Assembly (NCBI GenBank): GCA_019614645.1 | Contig: JABWDB010000070.1 | Span: forward strand, 62,001 to 126,000 | Direction: 5' to 3' | Length of the DNA stretch: 64,000 nucleotides | Source: Stratiolaelaps scimitus | Lineage: Eukaryota; Arthropoda; Arachnida; Mesostigmata; Laelapidae | In this document: piece after piece, positions 58,661 through 64,000 of the stretch | Position numbering within the stretch: position 1 is the first letter of the stretch | Layout: the number at the start of each line of letters is the position of its first letter | Translations under genes and position numbers: made by a program | Notes under the pieces: generated by a model | What the model was told of the DNA's origin: nothing | Seen by the model: the letters and a program-made list of their open reading frames with translations, nothing else | Databases searched by the model: none

Positions 58661-60562
58661 ATCTATATATTTATCAAGAGAATGATGTTGTTATGACTAG
58701 TCGATACCAACGGTTGACGCGTTCGTTGTACGAGTACCACAATATCATATGGCAGGCATTGTCTACCCTGTTTTAGAATCGATCACAGGCAGCTTGAGAT
58801 TACAAAGGTCGTTTCGTCTGCACATCGCAATCCGCGCCGGAGGTGACGAATCCTCGACGTTCTGTATGATCTTGAAAGCTGCTGTAATTTGAATGGTGTC
58901 ACCGTACGACACGACCAAGACATCGTATACAGCACGAGCTCGTTTTACTTACATTTATATTAAGGCAAGACCCGGACGGGTAAGTTTGCAAAGGTCACAC
59001 GCTCGCAATTATGATGACACTCCGTCCATCTGGTGGTTTCCTCGATCCTGAGACCATGAGTCCATGCCAGTTCGCTTAACCACCACAACAGAGTGTTCTT
59101 CGGACATCTGAACAAACCACGTATTGAAAGCACGTTGAAGGCTTTTTCCCACCTTCATTGATTCATGGTGACTATAGTAATCGTGATTAGACTCTTCGAT
59201 GCTGCAGCCATAAACCGCTTGGGTCGGGGGAATCTTGTCTAAACGCAGACCGTCTGACTGATCCAGCTGACGCAACGAGGTGAGGCGAACAGAAATCTGC
59301 CATGGTAGCAAGTAGCCACAATGCATGCACTGAACCCGTGGTGGTTATTCAACCTTAGATAATAAATCGAGCTGGGGGCTGCCGTTTCTACGTATAAGGC
59401 ATATCGCACTATAATCAAGGAGGGACGATCGCGTGCTGTAACTCATCTATTCGACATATTGTCTGTGGTGACGTTGCGGTTGCGAGGCAATCAAGAGCAC
59501 GCTGATAAAGTTCTTAGCTCATAAAAGTGAAAACGCAACTGTTGTAAATGACCAAGGAGAAGATGAGAAGTTTTTTGTTTACTCTACAAGCGAAGTTCGA
59601 CCGTAGGATGTAATGGCAGAAAACAGTCGCTTGTTACAATAACACGAACTCCAGTCCGCCCAATGGATATTACGGGCAAATGCGCACGGTGGCGTTACTT
59701 GGTTTCCATCGGATCAACTCACTCATGAAGATCTAGTCGAAAAGGACATCTCGTTATTTTTATGTCGAGGATGATCATTATTATGATGATGATGGTGATG
59801 ATGATTACATTCGAAGAAATATTAGTAATTAAAACTCCGCCTCCTCCCAATACTCAAGTATGCTGCTCAATTGGACTCACGCTGAGTTTTTTAATATATA
59901 TATATATTTATGCGATATTTCGCGTTCTCAGAATCATCTCAAGCATGGAATTGTTCTCTCTCTCACAACGGTGTAATGTTAAATGGCACGCACGCGGCCC
60001 ACGTAAGAGGTACTATGGAACGCAGTCTAACGAATGGTTTAAGATTCCCAGCTCAATATTCACATCTCGGGCGCTGACGAGATGTATTTGCCCACCATAC
60101 GAAATTGTCGATTACATCGTTGAGGTAGGCTTCCCTTGTTCCGTTGTACGGCACGATGTTATATACGAGTACGATTATTGCGCAGGGTCATGGACAGACC
60201 TGTGGTGAAATTTCAAGCGGGTGGTTCGTTACTCACCTTCATCGTGGCGTAATTGGATCAACTGGATTTGGGACGGTGTGTCCTAGCCGAGATGGTGACG
60301 TTCGCATATGGCAGATCCGTTCGTCCGGTGGTGCAAATTGGTCAGAACATACACAACTAACTACGGTGTGGTCTGTGGCTGGAGTACATGTGTGCTTGTG
60401 GGATATCTAAATTGAGAAGGATTGATTCAAGTTGACGACTGAATGACAACTCTTACAAATTTGGAGCCGACATGGCGACTTGGTTCGCCGAGCTCAAACG
60501 TGGCCAATAAGAAGACAAAACGCGCCACAGCATATGGATATCGTATGGGATATGGTTTTGCC

Positions 60563-60564
60563 GC

Positions 60565-60598
<34 letters not shown>
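60563..60598. repeat. (CT)n joined to (AT)n
   Basis: A CT array (60563-60580) switches directly to an AT array (60581-60598). Confidence 0.9.
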
Positions 60599-60600
<2 letters not shown>

Positions 60601-61453
60601 GTAGGTGACTCTCACACGCACCTAATCGCGCTAATTAATTTCATGGTGAAACACAGATTTAGGCTAGGAAGGCTTCTGCTTTGAAAGCTGCCTTATAGGC
60701 ATCCACTATACATTAGACGCCCTGCAAATAATGCCTTAACACTTGCCGTATATGATTCGACTTTTCCAGCTGGTACAATAGAGGATTTGAGTCACTTTTA
60801 GGTCATTCCCGAAATAAGAACAAATGCCCGAGGTTGGATTTTGCTGGAAGCAACAATACCGGTACGGTGTTCGCGCTGCAGTCGCACCTCGCGAAGCCAA
60901 ATAAATGAAGCTCACATCTCGTGGCTTTGTAACAACGGGAATCGAGGTGGCGTTTTATTTTTAGATTCTAGAATTGAATCTTTAGACCTAAAACCTGCTG
61001 CTTGTTGAGTCCCTTAAAAATGTCTTGTTTCGAAGTAGCAATATCGGGTAACGTTAAGAAATCATTCGCTTGAAAAACACACACACACACACCTCCATCG
61101 AAGGTCCCATATTTGTCCCAACAATTGTATATACATAATATATGCGCCCCTTCCCTCGTTTGAGGATTTTTCAAATTGATAAACGAAAATGGGCTTGTGT
61201 TACGTCAGCTTGCCTCAGTGTTAACCAGGTGGCGGTGTGGAGCATCGCTTTCAGTCAAACTGGCTATCCGTACATATATATATATCTGAGAGTAAGGCAA
61301 GCGAGGTAAGGCGCCGGTTAGTTGGATGGTTGGTTGACTTGTTTATAATCGTGCTTCTCGTTGCGTTCCGTCTGCGTTGGCCAGAACAGCCCGCATAGTA
61401 TTGGCATTACGACGGCGGCGACCTGAGGTACAAGGTAGTTCTTATTCCCACCC

Positions 61454-61476
61454 CATATATATATATATATATATAT
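61454..61476. repeat. (TA)n microsatellite
   Basis: A perfect AT array of about 22 bp. Confidence 0.9.
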
Positions 61477-62153
61477 GGTTGTGTTGTTTCTCGCCATTTG
61501 ATCTTTATTATTCGATCTTGTCGGATACGTCCATTCGAACGCAGAATTCCTTCTTCGATATTGCTCGCCATTTGCCGGCGCCGCCACGATACTCCATCGT
61601 CTCTAAAGCCAGAGAGAGCGAAAGAGAGAGAGAGACAGAGAAGAGATTTCACTCGGCAAGTCGGTCGTTTCGATTTTCCTCCGTGTGCTCAACGAAGCCT
61701 ATGCTTATCGACAGCTATCCTACAGCACTCGGGTAGTGTTCCTGTCTTGGCCTTCTGGTGTCGACGTCAAATAGAAGGAACACAGGATCGGTAAAAGGAA
61801 GCAGTGCATAGACGGGTAAATATCACGAGTGGGACGCAACCGTTGCGCGCCCGGAGATTGAGGGGGAGATAGAGAGAGAGAGAGTCTTGGAGATAGCCAC
61901 ATACAGAGAGAGACGCAGATATAGTGCATATAGGCGTCTCGATCTGTGGCGTTCCACATGGAGAAAACAAAGGCAGAGCAAAATGAAATGTTCGATTATG
62001 AGTGAGGCGAGACTGTACGAGACCGGCTATGGCTGTTCCGCTGAGTGGCACGGAGGTCCATAGTCGATGCTCCGAATGCCGCAGTGTCTCCGTGGCTTTT
62101 TTCCTATTTGGGTCGGCTTCGTCCTGTTTTTGTCTGTGGTATCGCGGTTATAT

Positions 62154-62184
62154 TCTCTCTCTCTCTGTCTCTCTCTCTCTCTCT
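62154..62184. repeat. (CT)n microsatellite
   Basis: A CT array with one CTGTCT interruption. Confidence 0.88.
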
Positions 62185-62437
62185 CGCTCTCACATGCACA
62201 CACCAAATTTAGCTTACGATGAGGCAACTCCGTTATGTTTAGCTATGATTTAGGCAATGGTACTACGGGTTATAGGAATCAAACTACCGTAGAAGCTCGA
62301 TGGTGCGTTATATAGCAGCATGACGCAGAATATGCTGGCGGATATAGTCATCGTATCGTCGGGGGGCTTGCTTGCAGTTTGCATCTATGATTCGAATGAG
62401 ACCTTTGATATATATATACATATATATATGATACATT

Positions 62438-62485
62438 CGCTGAACATATATATATATATATATACATACATATATATGTTCAGCG
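62438..62485. repeat. Inverted repeat with (TA)n core
   Basis: CGCTGAAC (62438-62445) and GTTCAGCG (62478-62485) are exact complements and bracket a 32-bp TA-rich core that is itself nearly self-complementary, so the 48 bp can form a hairpin or cruciform. With one mismatch the outer arms extend to about 11 bp. Confidence 0.75.
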
Positions 62486-63507
62486 GATTCCAAAGGGTAA
62501 ACACAGATCTATCCGTTTGCACTCTACTGTTGATGGAGACTGGCAGTAAAGGCTGCTTATTGTTCTATTGAACCGATTGATGTCAAATGGCGTAAGGCGT
62601 TACTCTAAGAAGTGCCACTCTCATCGGTGAGTCCATCAAGCGGGACGTTCACGTCAAACAGCATTCAGTCATCGATGCAGCTATGGATGACTAACCAAAT
62701 TACGTACGGCCATCTAGAACGGTTGAGGTGTGAACGACAATTGAAAAGCAGTAATCCCACAGTGGGCTCTTTTGGAAAACAGCATCAGGTTCAGATCATA
62801 GTGTTTTTGGCTATGATTTCAACCCGAAAATATGCTACAGTAAATTTGGCTTATTATCACCCAGAATAGTAATAAAAAAAAAAAATAATAATAATTAGTC
62901 AACTGCCTCATATGGCACCTGTGTTTCGGGGTCGTTGCTCGAGCTTCTCTGTCAGTGGTACAATTGTCCGATTTCGAGTGCCCGCATACGCAATACCTTG
63001 GCGAGCGCGGCTGGTCTAGAAGTTTTTTTGATAAATATCCATCATCTTCTTACGCTATCAACAACAGGAGACACCGCCATAGCTTCAAGACAATGGTGTT
63101 CGCAGTAGACGGACACGAGCAGAGCAGCGAATATGACCAATAGACCAATAAAACGTGGATCATTATTTACTTGAGTTTGCTTCGCTGGCGTCCCCTTCAA
63201 TTATAAATCAACTTGTACTGACACGGATACCACAGGCGAGGCACTACTACAACTGGAACTGAGCGACGAACCCATTGACGAATGATCATTTCGTATACGC
63301 ACACATACACATGTGCATAATGTAACACGGTATAAGTATTGCCCCCTCTCAGAGACCCTTGCGAACCACACTAACTCGACATCGACCTGAAGCGATTGTT
63401 GCTGCCCTGTCGACCCGGCGAATTAACCACGCGCGGGCGTCGCGCAACGGTTATGGGAGACGCGCGGCGGTAACGAGAACTGGGTTCAGTCGCGGTGTGA
63501 GTTGTCC

Positions 63508-64000
63508 ATGCGGCAGTCGGCGTCTCCTCCGATGGTGTTCTGGGTCACGAAGGGACTGGCGATCTCGGCGGCCGTAACGGGATCGATAGCGGCCGTGATC
63601 TATCGAGTTTTACTCGCTCACTCGCCGGATCCGCTCGTTGCCCCATGTGCAGAGCCCAATCATCATTGTGCTGCTATCTCCCCCTCTCGGTCTCTGCAGG
63701 ATTTCTCCCTGATTCGTCCGTTGGCTCTCCCGTGTCCCCGTCTCGCTGGGCCACTTTGGCCCCACGACGCCGCCACCACCACCACTTCCACCACCGCAGC
63801 GTTTCCGGCTCTCTCTCTCTCTCGGTCAATCGAAGAAAATGCGTGCGGGTTTGCTGCCCGCCCACATCGTCGCCACCGTTCTCGCCGTTCGAGATCAGGA
63901 ATGACGCCGACGTCTCCCCGAACTGGCTTGGTTGCGCTATGGCCGTCGCTGCAACCCCCTCCGGTCGACAATGTCCACAGTACGATAGCAGTGATAGTGG
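63508..64000 (+). CDS. Open frame with N-terminal hydrophobic segment, truncated by the window end
   Basis: From the ATG at 63508 the frame stays open for 164 codons to the window edge; the nearest upstream in-frame stop is TAA at 63424-63426. The start context is weak (tcc before, c after); a second ATG at 63532 is followed by G. The protein begins MRQSASPPMVFWVTKGLAIS; residues about 10-38 are hydrophobic (GLAISAAVTGSIAAVIYRVLL), like a signal anchor, and codons there end mostly in G or C. The rest is rich in P, S, T, A and R with a threonine run (about residues 90-97) and an arginine/serine-rich patch. A good splice acceptor (pyrimidine tract and CAG at about 63699) lies inside the frame, so the true exon layout may differ. 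No family recognised. Confidence 0.3.
   Translation, partial: MRQSASPPMVFWVTKGLAISAAVTGSIAAVIYRVLLAHSPDPLVAPCAEPNHHCAAISPSRSLQDFSLIRPLALPCPRLAGPLWPHDAATTTTSTTAAFPALSLSRSIEENACGFAARPHRRHRSRRSRSGMTPTSPRTGLVALWPSLQPPPVDNVHSTIAVIV

Larger units (their letters stand above)
58530..63330. other. Stretch without an identified gene
   Basis: Microsatellite-rich: (TA)n at 58634-58660, CT-then-TA at 60563-60598, (AC)n near 61078-61093, (TA)n at 61454-61476, (GA)n at 61621-61635, (CT)n at 62154-62184 and a TA-cored hairpin at 62438-62485. A WD40-like motif in the frame 60210-60410 is described under findings. No RNA gene was recognised. Confidence 0.45.

Noticed and set aside
1..64000. CRISPR arrays, prokaryotic operons, rRNA genes, organellar DNA
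   Set aside because: No spaced direct repeats, no gene packing with ribosome binding sites, and no recognisable rRNA or mitochondrial gene was seen.

Overview
This window reads as animal nuclear DNA, most likely from an arthropod; a chelicerate such as a mite is possible, but the species cannot be fixed from sequence alone. Grounds: dozens of simple-sequence arrays ((TA)n up to about 60 bp, (AAT)n, (CT)n, (GT)n, CAG/CAA), two decayed mariner transposons, tRNA-derived SINE-like pieces, no operon-like gene packing, and CpG that does not look depleted by eye. Nothing suggests bacterial, organellar or viral DNA.

The only features that can be assigned to a family with certainty are two mariner copies of one family in opposite orientations: copy 1 at 23582-24808 (+) and copy 2 at 56152-57063 (-). 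Both are flanked by TA and have terminal inverted repeats starting TTMGGCTKACCCAA. Copy 1 still shows all three catalytic aspartates of a DD34D transposase, spread over shifted frames. Copy 2 has lost about 310 bp, including the first aspartate, and carries a 29-bp palindrome at the deletion point. Each copy keeps a segment that the other lost.

No conserved host gene was recognised. Long stretches look like intron, intergenic or untranslated sequence. The best candidate coding pieces are a 184-bp putative first exon ending at a consensus GTAAGC donor (9920-10103, +), an ATG-started Q/P-rich frame of 170 codons (38369-38881, -), a frame with an N-terminal hydrophobic segment that is still open at the right edge (63508-64000, +), a possible 3'-terminal coding tail at the left edge (3-122, +), and Q/N-rich frames around 4096-4650 (-). 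All are tentative because splicing cannot be resolved by eye.

Layout: 1-3230 mixed sequence with a TATA-like motif; 3231-4860 triplet-rich DNA; 4861-19000 mostly featureless DNA with microsatellites and the putative exon; 19000-23580 TA, GT/CA and A/T-tract structures; 23582-24808 mariner copy 1; 24811-38260 microsatellites and unassigned open frames; 38261-39420 CAG-rich coding candidate; 39421-50580 hairpins, G-rich runs and a possible small secreted peptide; 50581-54960 a GC-rich tract with a dispersed 21-bp repeat; 54970-58530 a mobile-element cluster (SINE-like pieces, mariner copy 2, a fold-back element); 58530-63330 microsatellites and hairpins; 63331-64000 a GC-rich, possibly 5'-genic end.
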